Below, one piece after another: positions 24,901 through 38,900 of a DNA stretch of 64,000 nucleotides (position 1 is its first letter; the number at the start of each line of letters is the position of its first letter). The translations under genes and the position numbers were made by a program. Below the pieces are notes generated by a model, which was not told the origin of the DNA, made no database searches, and saw nothing but the letters and a program-made list of their open reading frames with translations. The stretch lies in contig CAUJBJ010000027.1 in the NCBI GenBank assembly GCA_963082975.1, forward strand, positions 172,001 to 236,000. Direction: 5' to 3'. This DNA is from Labia minor. Its lineage: Eukaryota > Arthropoda > Insecta > Dermaptera > Spongiphoridae.

Positions 24901-27074
24901 TCTTCATTAGAATCAGAAAATTAATAAAATAAAATAAAAAAGATAATTTTATCCCTCGTATTTAAAAAAGTAGGATTTTCCCTTTAATATTTGAATAAAA
25001 TCACAGTAATCCGTAAGAATTCAATGAAAATATTTAAGAAATCGATCAAATATGAATTTATTCTTCATTAGAATCAGAAAATTAATAAAATAAAATATAA
25101 AAGATAATTTTATCCCTCGTATTTAAAAAAGTAGGATTTTCCCTTTAATATTTGAACAAAATCACAATAATCCGTAAGAATTCAATGAAAATATTTAAGA
25201 AATCGATCAAATATGAATTTATTCTTCAATAGAATCAGAAAATTAATAAAATAAAATATAAAAGATAATTTTATCCCTCGTATTTAAAAAAGTAGGATTT
25301 TCCCTTTAATATTTGAACAAAATCAGAATTTTCCGTAAGAATTCAATGAAAATATTTAAGAAATCGATCAAATATGAATTTATTCTTCAATAGAATCAGA
25401 AAATTAATAAAATAAAATATAAAAGATAATTTTATCCCTCGTATTTAAAAAAGTAGGATTTTCCCTTTAATATTTGAACAAAATCAGAATTTTCCGTAAG
25501 AATTCAATGAAAATATTTAAGAAATCGATCAAATATGAATTTATTCTTCAATAGAATCAGAAAATTAATAAAATAAAATATAAAAGATAATTTTATCCCT
25601 CGTATTTAAAAAAGTAGGATTTTCCCTTTAATATTTGAACAAAATCAGACTTTTCCGTAAGAATTCAATGAAAATATTTAAGAAATCGATCAAATATGAA
25701 TTTATTCTTCATTAGAATCAGAAAATTAATAAAATAAAATATAAAAGATAATTTTATCCCTCGTATTTAAAAAAGTAGGATTTTTCCCTTTAATATTTGA
25801 ATAAAATCACAGTAATCCGTAAGAATTCAATGAAAATATTTAAGAAATCGATCAAATATGAATTTATTCTTCATTAGAATCAGAAAATTAATAAAATAAA
25901 ATATAAAAGATAATTTTATCCCTCGTATTTAAAAAAGTAGGATTTTCCCTTTAATATTTGAACAAAATCACAATAATCCGTAAGAATTCAATGAAAATAT
26001 TTAAGAAATCGATCAAATATGAATTTATTCTTCAATAGAATCAGAAAATTAATAAAATAAAATATAAAAGATAATTTTATCCCTCGTATTTAAAAAAGTA
26101 GGATTTTTCCCTTTAATATTTGAACAAAATCAGAATTTTCCGTAAGAATTCAATGAAAATATTTAAGAAATCGATCAAATATGAATTTATTCTTCATTAG
26201 AATCAGAAAATGAATAAAATAAAATATAAAAGATAATTTTATCCCTCGTATTTAAAAAAGTAGGATTTTCCCTTTAATATTTGAACAAAATCAGAATTTT
26301 CCGTAAGAATTCAATGAAAATATTTAAGAAATCGATCAAATATGAATTTATTCTTCAATAGAATCAGAAAATTAATAAAATAAAATATAAAAGATAATTT
26401 TATCCCTCGTATTTAAAAAAGTAGGATTTTCCCTTTAATATTTGAACAAAATCAGACTTTTCCGTAAGAATTCAATGAAAATATTTAAGAAATCGATCAA
26501 ATATGAATTTATTCTTCATTAGAATCAGAAAATTAATAAAATAAAATAAAAAAGATAATTTTATCCCTCGTATTTAAAAAAGTAGGATTTTCCCTTTAAT
26601 ATTTTAACAAAATCAGACTTTTCCGTAAGAATTCAATGAAAATATTTAAGAAATCGATCAAATATGAATTTATTCTTCAATAGAATCAGAAAATTAATAA
26701 AATAAAATATAAAAGATAATTTTATCCCTCGTATTTAAAAAAGTAGGTTTTTCCCTTTAATATTTGAACAAAATCAGACTTTTCCGTAAGAATTCAATGA
26801 AAATATTTAAGAAATCGATCAAATATGAATTTATTCTTCATTAGAATCAGAAAATTAATAAAATAAAATAAAAAAGATAATTTTATCCCTCGTATTTATA
26901 AAAGTAGGATTTTCCCTTTAATATTTGAACAAAATCAGACTTTTCCGTCAGAATTCAATGAAAATATTTAAGAAATCGATCAAATATGAATTTATTCTTC
27001 ATTAGAATCAGAAAATTTATAAAATAAAATAAAAAAGATAATTTTATTCCTCGTATTTAAAAAAGTAGGATTTT

Positions 27075-27292
27075 CGCTTTAATATTTGATCAAAATCACA
27101 CTTTTCCGTAAGAATTCAATGAAAATATTTAAGAAATCGATCAAATATGAATTTATTCTTCATTAGAATCAGAAAATGAAAATATTTAAGAAATCGATCA
27201 AATATGAATTTATTCTTCATTAGAATCAGAAAATGAATAAAATAAAATATAAAAGATAATTTTGTCCCTCGTATTTAAAAAAGTAGGATTTT
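27075..27292 (+). repeat. Class h expanded monomer 7 (218 bp), TGTCCC form
   Basis: The second 57-bp copy begins at 27177, 15,848 bp after copy 3. It is followed directly by a, f, a, e, without the class d monomer that follows the TATCCC forms. Confidence 0.96.
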
Positions 27293-28902
27293 CCCTTTAA
27301 TATTTGAACAAAATCAGACTTTTCCGTAAGAATTCAATGAAAATATTTAAGAAATCGATCAAATATGAATTTATTCTTCATTAGAATCAGAAAATTAATA
27401 AAATAAAATAAAAAAGATAATTTTATCCCTCGTATTTAAAAAAGTAGGATTTTCCCTTTAATATTTTAACAAAATCAGACTTTTCCGTAAGAATTCAATG
27501 AAAATATTTAAGAAATCGATCAAATATGAATTTATTCTTCAATAGAATCAGAAAATTAATAAAATAAAATATAAAAGATAATTTTATCCCTCGTATTTAA
27601 AAAAGTAGGATTTTCCCTTTAATATTTGAACAAAATCAGACTTTTCCGTAAGAATTCAATGAAAATATTTAAGAAATCGATCAAATATGAATTTATTCTT
27701 CATTAGAATCAGAAAATTAATAAAATAAAATAAAAAAGATAATTTTATCCCTCGTATTTAAAAAAGTAGGATTTTCCCTTTAATATTTGAACAAAATCAC
27801 ACTAATCCGTAAGAATTAAATGAAAATATATAAGAAATCGATCAAATATGAATTTATTCTTCAATAGAATCAGAAAATTAATAAAATAAAATAAAAAAGA
27901 TAATTTTATCCCTCGTATTTAAAAAAGTAGGATTTTCCCTTTAATATTTGAATAAAATCACAGTAATCCGTAAGAATTCAATGAAAATATTTAAGAAATC
28001 GATCAAATATGAATTTATTCTTCATTAGAATCAGAAAATTAATAAAATAAAATATAAAAGATAATTTTATCCCTCGTATTTAAAAAAGTAGGATTTTCCC
28101 TTTAATATTTGAACAAAATCACAATAATCCGTAAGAATTCAATGAAAATATTTAAGAAATCGATCAAATATGAATTTATTCTTCATTAGAATCAGAAAAT
28201 TAATAAAATAAAATAAAAAAGATAATTTTATCCCTCGTATTTAAAAAAGTAGGATTTTCCCTTTAATATTTGAATAAAATCACAGTAATCCGTAAGAATT
28301 CAATGAAAATATTTAAGAAATCGATCAAATATGAATTTATTCTTCATTAGAATCAGAAAATTAATAAAATAAAATATAAAAGATAATTTTATCCCTCGTA
28401 TTTAAAAAAGTAGGATTTTCCCTTTAATATTTGAACAAAATCACAATAATCCGTAAGAATTCAATGAAAATATTTAAGAAATCGATCAAATATGAATTTA
28501 TTCTTCAATAGAATCAGAAAATTAATAAAATAAAATATAAAAGATAATTTTATCCCTCGTATTTAAAAAAGTAGGATTTTCCCTTTAATATTTGAACAAA
28601 ATCAGACTTTTCCGTAAGAATTCAATGAAAATATTTAAGAAATCGATCAAATATGAATTTATTCTTCATTAGAATCAGAAAATTAATAAAATAAAATAAA
28701 AAAGATAATTTTATCCCTCGTATTTATAAAAGTAGGATTTTCCCTTTAATATTTGAACAAAATCAGACTTTTCCGTCAGAATTCAATGAAAATATTTAAG
28801 AAATCAATCAAATATGAATTTATTCTTCATTAGAATCAGAAAATTTATAAAATAAAATAAAAAAGATAATTTTATTCCTCGTATTTAAAAAAGTAGGATT
28901 TT

Positions 28903-29120
28903 CGCTTTAATATTTGATCAAAATCACACTTTTCCGTAAGAATTCAATGAAAATATTTAAGAAATCGATCAAATATGAATTTATTCTTCATTAGAATCAG
29001 AAAATGAAAATATTTAAGAAATCGATCAAATATGAATTTATTCTTCATTAGAATCAGAAAATGAATAAAATAAAATATAAAAGATAATTTTATCCCTCGT
29101 ATTTAAAAAAGTAGGATTTT
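28903..29120 (+). repeat. Class h expanded monomer 8 (218 bp)
   Basis: The second 57-bp copy begins at 29005, 1,828 bp after copy 7 (10 x 161 + 218) and 7,200 bp after copy 6. TATCCC form. Confidence 0.96.
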
Positions 29121-32100
29121 CCCTTTAATATTTGAACAAAATCAGAATTTTCCGTAAGAATTCAATGAAAATATTTAAGAAATCGATCAAATATGAATTT
29201 ATTCTTCAATAGAATCAGAAAATTAATAAAATAAAATATAAAAGATAATTTTATCCCTCGTATTTAAAAAAGTAGGATTTTCCCTTTAATATTTGAACAA
29301 AATCAGACTTTTCCGTAAGAATTCAATGAAAATATTTAAGAAATCGATCAAATATGAATTTATTCTTCATTAGAATCAGAAAATTAATAAAATAAAATAA
29401 AAAAGATAATTTTATCCCTCGTATTTAAAAAAGTAGGATTTTCCCTTTAATATTTTAACAAAATCAGACTTTTCCGTAAGAATTCAATGAAAATATTTAA
29501 GAAATCGATCAAATATGAATTTATTCTTCAATAGAATCAGAAAATTAATAAAATAAAATATAAAAGATAATTTTATCCCTCGTATTTAAAAAAGTAGGAT
29601 TTTCCCTTTAATATTTGAACAAAATCAGACTTTTCCGTAAGAATTCAATGAAAATATTTAAGAAATCGATCAAATATGAATTTATTCTTCATTAGAATCA
29701 GAAAATTAATAAAATAAAATAAAAAAGATAATTTTATCCCTCGTATTTAAAAAAGTAGGATTTTCCCTTTAATATTTGAACAAAATCACACTAATCCGTA
29801 AGAATTAAATGAAAATATATAAGAAATCGATCAAATATGAATTTATTCTTCAATAGAATCAGAAAATTAATAAAATAAAATAAAAAAGATAATTTTATCC
29901 CTCGTATTTAAAAAAGTAGGATTTTCCCTTTAATATTTGAATAAAATCACAGTAATCCGTAAGAATTCAATGAAAATATTTAAGAAATCGATCAAATATG
30001 AATTTATTCTTCATTAGAATCAGAAAATTAATAAAATAAAATATAAAAGATAATTTTATCCCTCGTATTTAAAAAAGTAGGATTTTCCCTTTAATATTTG
30101 AACAAAATCACAATAATCCGTAAGAATTCAATGAAAATATTTAAGAAATCGATCAAATATGAATTTATTCTTCATTAGAATCAGAAAATTAATAAAATAA
30201 AATAAAAAAGATAATTTTATCCCTCGTATTTAAAAAAGTAGGATTTTCCCTTTAATATTTGAATAAAATCACAGTAATCCGTAAGAATTCAATGAAAATA
30301 TTTAAGAAATCGATCAAATATGAATTTATTCTTCATTAGAATCAGAAAATTAATAAAATAAAATATAAAAGATAATTTTATCCCTCGTATTTAAAAAAGT
30401 AGGATTTTCCCTTTAATATTTGAACAAAATCACAATAATCCGTAAGAATTCAATGAAAATATTTAAGAAATCGATCAAATATGAATTTATTCTTCAATAG
30501 AATCAGAAAATTAATAAAATAAAATATAAAAGATAATTTTATCCCTCGTATTTAAAAAAGTAGGATTTTCCCTTTAATATTTGAACAAAATCAGAATTTT
30601 CCGTAAGAATTCAATGAAAATATTTAAGAAATCGATCAAATATGAATTTATTCTTCAATAGAATCAGAAAATTAATAAAATAAAATATAAAAGATAATTT
30701 TATCCCTCGTATTTAAAAAAGTAGGATTTTCCCTTTAATATTTGAACAAAATCAGAATTTTCCGTAAGAATTCAATGAAAATATTTAAGAAATCGATCAA
30801 ATATGAATTTATTCTTCAATAGAATCAGAAAATTAATAAAATAAAATATAAAAGATAATTTTATCCCTCGTATTTAAAAAAGTAGGATTTTCCCTTTAAT
30901 ATTTGAACAAAATCAGACTTTTCCGTAAGAATTCAATGAAAATATTTAAGAAATCGATCAAATATGAATTTATTCTTCATTAGAATCAGAAAATTAATAA
31001 AATAAAATAAAAAAGATAATTTTATCCCTCGTATTTAAAAAAGTAGGATTTTCCCTTTAATATTTGAACAAAATCACAGTAATCCGTAAGAATTCAATGA
31101 AAATATTTAAGAAATCGATCAAATATGAATTTATTATTCATTAGAATCAGAAAATTAATAAAATAAAATATAAAAGATATCTTTATCCCTCGTATTTAAA
31201 AAAGTAGGATTTTCCCTTTAATATTTGAACAAAATCACAATAATCCGTAAGAATTCAATGAAAATATTTAAGAAATCGATCAAATATGAATTTATTCTTC
31301 AATAGAATCAGAAAATTAATAAAATAAAATATAAAAGATAATTTTATCCCTCGTATTTAAAAAAGTAGGATTTTCCCTTTAATATTTGAACAAAATCAGA
31401 ATTTTCCGTAAGAATTCAATTAAAATATTTAAGAAATCGTTCAAATATGAATTTATTCTTCAATAGAATCAGAAAATTAATAAAATAAAATATAAAAGAT
31501 AATTTTATCCCTCGTATTTAAAAAAGTAGGATTTTCCCTTTAATATTTAAACAAAATCAGAATTTCCCGTAAGAATTCAATGAAAATATTTAAGAAATCG
31601 ATCAAATATGAATTTATTCTTCAATAGAATCAGAAAATTAATAAAATAAAATATAAAAGATAATTTTATCCCTCGTATTTAAAAAAGTAGGATTTTCCCT
31701 TTAATATTTGAACAAAATCACACTAATCCGTAAGAATTCAATGAAAATATTTAAGAAATCGATCAAATATGAATTTATTCTTCATTAGAATCAGAAAATT
31801 TATAAAATAAAATAAAAAAGATAATTTTATTCCTCGTATTTAAAAAAGTAGGATTTTCCCTTTAATATTTAAACAAAATCAGAATTTCCCGTAAGAATTC
31901 AATGAAAATATTTAAGAAATCGATCAAATATGAATTTATTCTTCAATAGAATCAGAAAATTAATAAAATAAAATATAAAAGATAATTTTATCCCTCGTAT
32001 TTAAAAAAGTAGGATTTTCCCTTTAATATTTGAACAAAATCACAATAATCCGTAAGAATTCAATGAAAATATTTAAGAAATCGATCAAATATGAATTTAT

Positions 32101-33952
32101 TCTTCAATAGAATCAGAAAATTAATAAAATAAAATATAAAAGATAATTTTATCCCTCGTATTTAAAAAAGTAGGATTTTCCCTTTAATATTTGAACAAAA
32201 TCAGAATTTTCCGTAAGAATTCAATGAAAATATTTAAGAAATCGATCAAATATGAATTTATTCTTCAATAGAATCAGAAAATTAATAAAATAAAATATAA
32301 AAGATAATTTTATCCCTCGTATTTAAAAAAGTAGGATTTTCCCTTTAATATTTGAACAAAATCAGAATTTTCCGTAAGAATTCAATGAAAATATTTAAGA
32401 AATCGATCAAATATGAATTTATTCTTCAATAGAATCAGAAAATTAATAAAATAAAATATAAAAGATAATTTTATCCCTCGTATTTAAAAAAGTAGGATTT
32501 TCCCTTTAATATTTGAACAAAATCAGACTTTTCCGTAAGAATTCAATGAAAATATTTAAGAAATCGATCAAATATGAATTTATTCTTCATTAGAATCAGA
32601 AAATTAATAAAATAAAATATAAAAGATAATTTTATCCCTCGTATTTAAAAAAGTAGGATTTTTCCCTTTAATATTTGAATAAAATCACAGTAATCCGTAA
32701 GAATTCAATGAAAATATTTAAGAAATCGATCAAATATGAATTTATTCTTCATTAGAATCAGAAAATTAATAAAATAAAATATAAAAGATAATTTTATCCC
32801 TCGTATTTAAAAAAGTAGGATTTTCCCTTTAATATTTGAACAAAATCACAATAATCCGTAAGAATTCAATGAAAATATTTAAGAAATCGATCAAATATGA
32901 ATTTATTCTTCAATAGAATCAGAAAATTAATAAAATAAAATATAAAAGATAATTTTATCCCTCGTATTTAAAAAAGTAGGATTTTTCCCTTTAATATTTG
33001 AACAAAATCAGAATTTTCCGTAAGAATTCAATGAAAATATTTAAGAAATCGATCAAATATGAATTTATTCTTCATTAGAATCAGAAAATGAATAAAATAA
33101 AATATAAAAGATAATTTTATCCCTCGTATTTAAAAAAGTAGGATTTTCCCTTTAATATTTGAACAAAATCAGAATTTTCCGTAAGAATTCAATGAAAATA
33201 TTTAAGAAATCGATCAAATATGAATTTATTCTTCAATAGAATCAGAAAATTAATAAAATAAAATATAAAAGATAATTTTATCCCTCGTATTTAAAAAAGT
33301 AGGATTTTCCCTTTAATATTTGAACAAAATCAGACTTTTCCGTAAGAATTCAATGAAAATATTTAAGAAATCGATCAAATATGAATTTATTCTTCATTAG
33401 AATCAGAAAATTAATAAAATAAAATAAAAAAGATAATTTTATCCCTCGTATTTAAAAAAGTAGGATTTTCCCTTTAATATTTTAACAAAATCAGACTTTT
33501 CCGTAAGAATTCAATGAAAATATTTAAGAAATCGATCAAATATGAATTTATTCTTCAATAGAATCAGAAAATTAATAAAATAAAATATAAAAGATAATTT
33601 TATCCCTCGTATTTAAAAAAGTAGGTTTTTCCCTTTAATATTTGAACAAAATCAGACTTTTCCGTAAGAATTCAATGAAAATATTTAAGAAATCGATCAA
33701 ATATGAATTTATTCTTCATTAGAATCAGAAAATTAATAAAATAAAATAAAAAAGATAATTTTATCCCTCGTATTTATAAAAGTAGGATTTTCCCTTTAAT
33801 ATTTGAACAAAATCAGACTTTTCCGTCAGAATTCAATGAAAATATTTAAGAAATCGATCAAATATGAATTTATTCTTCATTAGAATCAGAAAATTTATAA
33901 AATAAAATAAAAAAGATAATTTTATTCCTCGTATTTAAAAAAGTAGGATTTT

Positions 33953-34170
33953 CGCTTTAATATTTGATCAAAATCACACTTTTCCGTAAGAATTCAATGA
34001 AAATATTTAAGAAATCGATCAAATATGAATTTATTCTTCATTAGAATCAGAAAATGAAAATATTTAAGAAATCGATCAAATATGAATTTATTCTTCATTA
34101 GAATCAGAAAATGAATAAAATAAAATATAAAAGATAATTTTGTCCCTCGTATTTAAAAAAGTAGGATTTT
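33953..34170 (+). repeat. Class h expanded monomer 9 (218 bp), TGTCCC form
   Basis: The second 57-bp copy begins at 34055, 6,878 bp after copy 7. It is the counterpart of copy 7 in the second unit of the 42-mer duplication. Confidence 0.96.
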
Positions 34171-35780
34171 CCCTTTAATATTTGAACAAAATCAGACTTT
34201 TCCGTAAGAATTCAATGAAAATATTTAAGAAATCGATCAAATATGAATTTATTCTTCATTAGAATCAGAAAATTAATAAAATAAAATAAAAAAGATAATT
34301 TTATCCCTCGTATTTAAAAAAGTAGGATTTTCCCTTTAATATTTTAACAAAATCAGACTTTTCCGTAAGAATTCAATGAAAATATTTAAGAAATCGATCA
34401 AATATGAATTTATTCTTCAATAGAATCAGAAAATTAATAAAATAAAATATAAAAGATAATTTTATCCCTCGTATTTAAAAAAGTAGGATTTTCCCTTTAA
34501 TATTTGAACAAAATCAGACTTTTCCGTAAGAATTCAATGAAAATATTTAAGAAATCGATCAAATATGAATTTATTCTTCATTAGAATCAGAAAATTAATA
34601 AAATAAAATAAAAAAGATAATTTTATCCCTCGTATTTAAAAAAGTAGGATTTTCCCTTTAATATTTGAACAAAATCACACTAATCCGTAAGAATTAAATG
34701 AAAATATATAAGAAATCGATCAAATATGAATTTATTCTTCAATAGAATCAGAAAATTAATAAAATAAAATAAAAAAGATAATTTTATCCCTCGTATTTAA
34801 AAAAGTAGGATTTTCCCTTTAATATTTGAATAAAATCACAGTAATCCGTAAGAATTCAATGAAAATATTTAAGAAATCGATCAAATATGAATTTATTCTT
34901 CATTAGAATCAGAAAATTAATAAAATAAAATATAAAAGATAATTTTATCCCTCGTATTTAAAAAAGTAGGATTTTCCCTTTAATATTTGAACAAAATCAC
35001 AATAATCCGTAAGAATTCAATGAAAATATTTAAGAAATCGATCAAATATGAATTTATTCTTCATTAGAATCAGAAAATTAATAAAATAAAATAAAAAAGA
35101 TAATTTTATCCCTCGTATTTAAAAAAGTAGGATTTTCCCTTTAATATTTGAATAAAATCACAGTAATCCGTAAGAATTCAATGAAAATATTTAAGAAATC
35201 GATCAAATATGAATTTATTCTTCATTAGAATCAGAAAATTAATAAAATAAAATATAAAAGATAATTTTATCCCTCGTATTTAAAAAAGTAGGATTTTCCC
35301 TTTAATATTTGAACAAAATCACAATAATCCGTAAGAATTCAATGAAAATATTTAAGAAATCGATCAAATATGAATTTATTCTTCAATAGAATCAGAAAAT
35401 TAATAAAATAAAATATAAAAGATAATTTTATCCCTCGTATTTAAAAAAGTAGGATTTTCCCTTTAATATTTGAACAAAATCAGACTTTTCCGTAAGAATT
35501 CAATGAAAATATTTAAGAAATCGATCAAATATGAATTTATTCTTCATTAGAATCAGAAAATTAATAAAATAAAATAAAAAAGATAATTTTATCCCTCGTA
35601 TTTATAAAAGTAGGATTTTCCCTTTAATATTTGAACAAAATCAGACTTTTCCGTCAGAATTCAATGAAAATATTTAAGAAATCAATCAAATATGAATTTA
35701 TTCTTCATTAGAATCAGAAAATTTATAAAATAAAATAAAAAAGATAATTTTATTCCTCGTATTTAAAAAAGTAGGATTTT

Positions 35781-35998
35781 CGCTTTAATATTTGATCAAA
35801 ATCACACTTTTCCGTAAGAATTCAATGAAAATATTTAAGAAATCGATCAAATATGAATTTATTCTTCATTAGAATCAGAAAATGAAAATATTTAAGAAAT
35901 CGATCAAATATGAATTTATTCTTCATTAGAATCAGAAAATGAATAAAATAAAATATAAAAGATAATTTTATCCCTCGTATTTAAAAAAGTAGGATTTT
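35781..35998 (+). repeat. Class h expanded monomer 10 (218 bp)
   Basis: The second 57-bp copy begins at 35883, 6,878 bp after copy 8. Copies 9 and 10 repeat the 1,828-bp spacing of copies 7 and 8. It is the last class h monomer in the left territory; the next lies 7.1 kb away. Confidence 0.96.
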
Positions 35999-38900
35999 CC
36001 CTTTAATATTTGAACAAAATCAGAATTTTCCGTAAGAATTCAATGAAAATATTTAAGAAATCGATCAAATATGAATTTATTCTTCAATAGAATCAGAAAA
36101 TTAATAAAATAAAATATAAAAGATAATTTTATCCCTCGTATTTAAAAAAGTAGGATTTTCCCTTTAATATTTGAACAAAATCAGACTTTTCCGTAAGAAT
36201 TCAATGAAAATATTTAAGAAATCGATCAAATATGAATTTATTCTTCATTAGAATCAGAAAATTAATAAAATAAAATAAAAAAGATAATTTTATCCCTCGT
36301 ATTTAAAAAAGTAGGATTTTCCCTTTAATATTTTAACAAAATCAGACTTTTCCGTAAGAATTCAATGAAAATATTTAAGAAATCGATCAAATATGAATTT
36401 ATTCTTCAATAGAATCAGAAAATTAATAAAATAAAATATAAAAGATAATTTTATCCCTCGTATTTAAAAAAGTAGGATTTTCCCTTTAATATTTGAACAA
36501 AATCAGACTTTTCCGTAAGAATTCAATGAAAATATTTAAGAAATCGATCAAATATGAATTTATTCTTCATTAGAATCAGAAAATTAATAAAATAAAATAA
36601 AAAAGATAATTTTATCCCTCGTATTTAAAAAAGTAGGATTTTCCCTTTAATATTTGAACAAAATCACACTAATCCGTAAGAATTAAATGAAAATATATAA
36701 GAAATCGATCAAATATGAATTTATTCTTCAATAGAATCAGAAAATTAATAAAATAAAATAAAAAAGATAATTTTATCCCTCGTATTTAAAAAAGTAGGAT
36801 TTTCCCTTTAATATTTGAATAAAATCACAGTAATCCGTAAGAATTCAATGAAAATATTTAAGAAATCGATCAAATATGAATTTATTCTTCATTAGAATCA
36901 GAAAATTAATAAAATAAAATATAAAAGATAATTTTATCCCTCGTATTTAAAAAAGTAGGATTTTCCCTTTAATATTTGAACAAAATCACAATAATCCGTA
37001 AGAATTCAATGAAAATATTTAAGAAATCGATCAAATATGAATTTATTCTTCATTAGAATCAGAAAATTAATAAAATAAAATAAAAAAGATAATTTTATCC
37101 CTCGTATTTAAAAAAGTAGGATTTTCCCTTTAATATTTGAATAAAATCACAGTAATCCGTAAGAATTCAATGAAAATATTTAAGAAATCGATCAAATATG
37201 AATTTATTCTTCATTAGAATCAGAAAATTAATAAAATAAAATATAAAAGATAATTTTATCCCTCGTATTTAAAAAAGTAGGATTTTCCCTTTAATATTTG
37301 AACAAAATCACAATAATCCGTAAGAATTCAATGAAAATATTTAAGAAATCGATCAAATATGAATTTATTCTTCAATAGAATCAGAAAATTAATAAAATAA
37401 AATATAAAAGATAATTTTATCCCTCGTATTTAAAAAAGTAGGATTTTCCCTTTAATATTTGAACAAAATCAGAATTTTCCGTAAGAATTCAATGAAAATA
37501 TTTAAGAAATCGATCAAATATGAATTTATTCTTCAATAGAATCAGAAAATTAATAAAATAAAATATAAAAGATAATTTTATCCCTCGTATTTAAAAAAGT
37601 AGGATTTTCCCTTTAATATTTGAACAAAATCAGAATTTTCCGTAAGAATTCAATGAAAATATTTAAGAAATCGATCAAATATGAATTTATTCTTCAATAG
37701 AATCAGAAAATTAATAAAATAAAATATAAAAGATAATTTTATCCCTCGTATTTAAAAAAGTAGGATTTTCCCTTTAATATTTGAACAAAATCAGACTTTT
37801 CCGTAAGAATTCAATGAAAATATTTAAGAAATCGATCAAATATGAATTTATTCTTCATTAGAATCAGAAAATTAATAAAATAAAATAAAAAAGATAATTT
37901 TATCCCTCGTATTTAAAAAAGTAGGATTTTCCCTTTAATATTTGAACAAAATCACAGTAATCCGTAAGAATTCAATGAAAATATTTAAGAAATCGATCAA
38001 ATATGAATTTATTATTCATTAGAATCAGAAAATTAATAAAATAAAATATAAAAGATATCTTTATCCCTCGTATTTAAAAAAGTAGGATTTTCCCTTTAAT
38101 ATTTGAACAAAATCACAATAATCCGTAAGAATTCAATGAAAATATTTAAGAAATCGATCAAATATGAATTTATTCTTCAATAGAATCAGAAAATTAATAA
38201 AATAAAATATAAAAGATAATTTTATCCCTCGTATTTAAAAAAGTAGGATTTTCCCTTTAATATTTGAACAAAATCAGAATTTTCCGTAAGAATTCAATTA
38301 AAATATTTAAGAAATCGTTCAAATATGAATTTATTCTTCAATAGAATCAGAAAATTAATAAAATAAAATATAAAAGATAATTTTATCCCTCGTATTTAAA
38401 AAAGTAGGATTTTCCCTTTAATATTTAAACAAAATCAGAATTTCCCGTAAGAATTCAATGAAAATATTTAAGAAATCGATCAAATATGAATTTATTCTTC
38501 AATAGAATCAGAAAATTAATAAAATAAAATATAAAAGATAATTTTATCCCTCGTATTTAAAAAAGTAGGATTTTCCCTTTAATATTTGAACAAAATCACA
38601 CTAATCCGTAAGAATTCAATGAAAATATTTAAGAAATCGATCAAATATGAATTTATTCTTCATTAGAATCAGAAAATTTATAAAATAAAATAAAAAAGAT
38701 AATTTTATTCCTCGTATTTAAAAAAGTAGGATTTTCCCTTTAATATTTGATCAAAATCACACTTTTCTGTAAGAATTCAATGAAAATATTTAAGAAATCG
38801 ATCAAATATGAATTTATTCTTCATTAGAATCAGAAAATGAATAAAATAAAATATAAAAGATAATTTTGTCCCTCGTATTTAAAAAAGTAGGATTTTCCCT

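Larger units (their letters stand above)
15785..25880 (+). repeat. Tandem pair of a 5,048-bp HOR (31-mer)
   Basis: Positions of about 15,785-20,832 align with 20,833-25,880. Matching marks are GTATG at 15844 and 20891, class h junctions at 16757 and 21805, class e at 17558 and 22607, and EcoRV at 18927 and 23976. The two copies differ by the deletions near 16028 and 17016, which shift the local offset between 5,047 and 5,049. The composition is thirty 161-bp monomers plus one 218-bp monomer. Confidence 0.87.
21381..27614 (+). repeat. Second copy of the 6,234-bp block
   Basis: This is the partner of 5533-11766. Part of it (to about 24,660) occurs again at 28,581-31,860 (offset 7,200). Its left portion, to about 25,960, occurs again at about 35,459-40,038 (offset 14,078 = 7,200 + 6,878). 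This stretch is therefore present at least four times in whole or part. Confidence 0.86.
24980..38735 (+). repeat. Tandem pair of a 6,878-bp HOR (42-mer)
   Basis: Copy 1 spans 24980-31857 and copy 2 spans 31858-38735. Each contains two class h monomers (27177 and 29005; 34055 and 35883), two class e monomers, one class i monomer and two extra-T monomers. The first monomer differs between copies (class b in copy 1, TTTAAAC type in copy 2), so the join at about 31,858-31,950 looks like an out-of-register crossover. All marks I checked match at exactly 6,878 bp. Confidence 0.88.
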
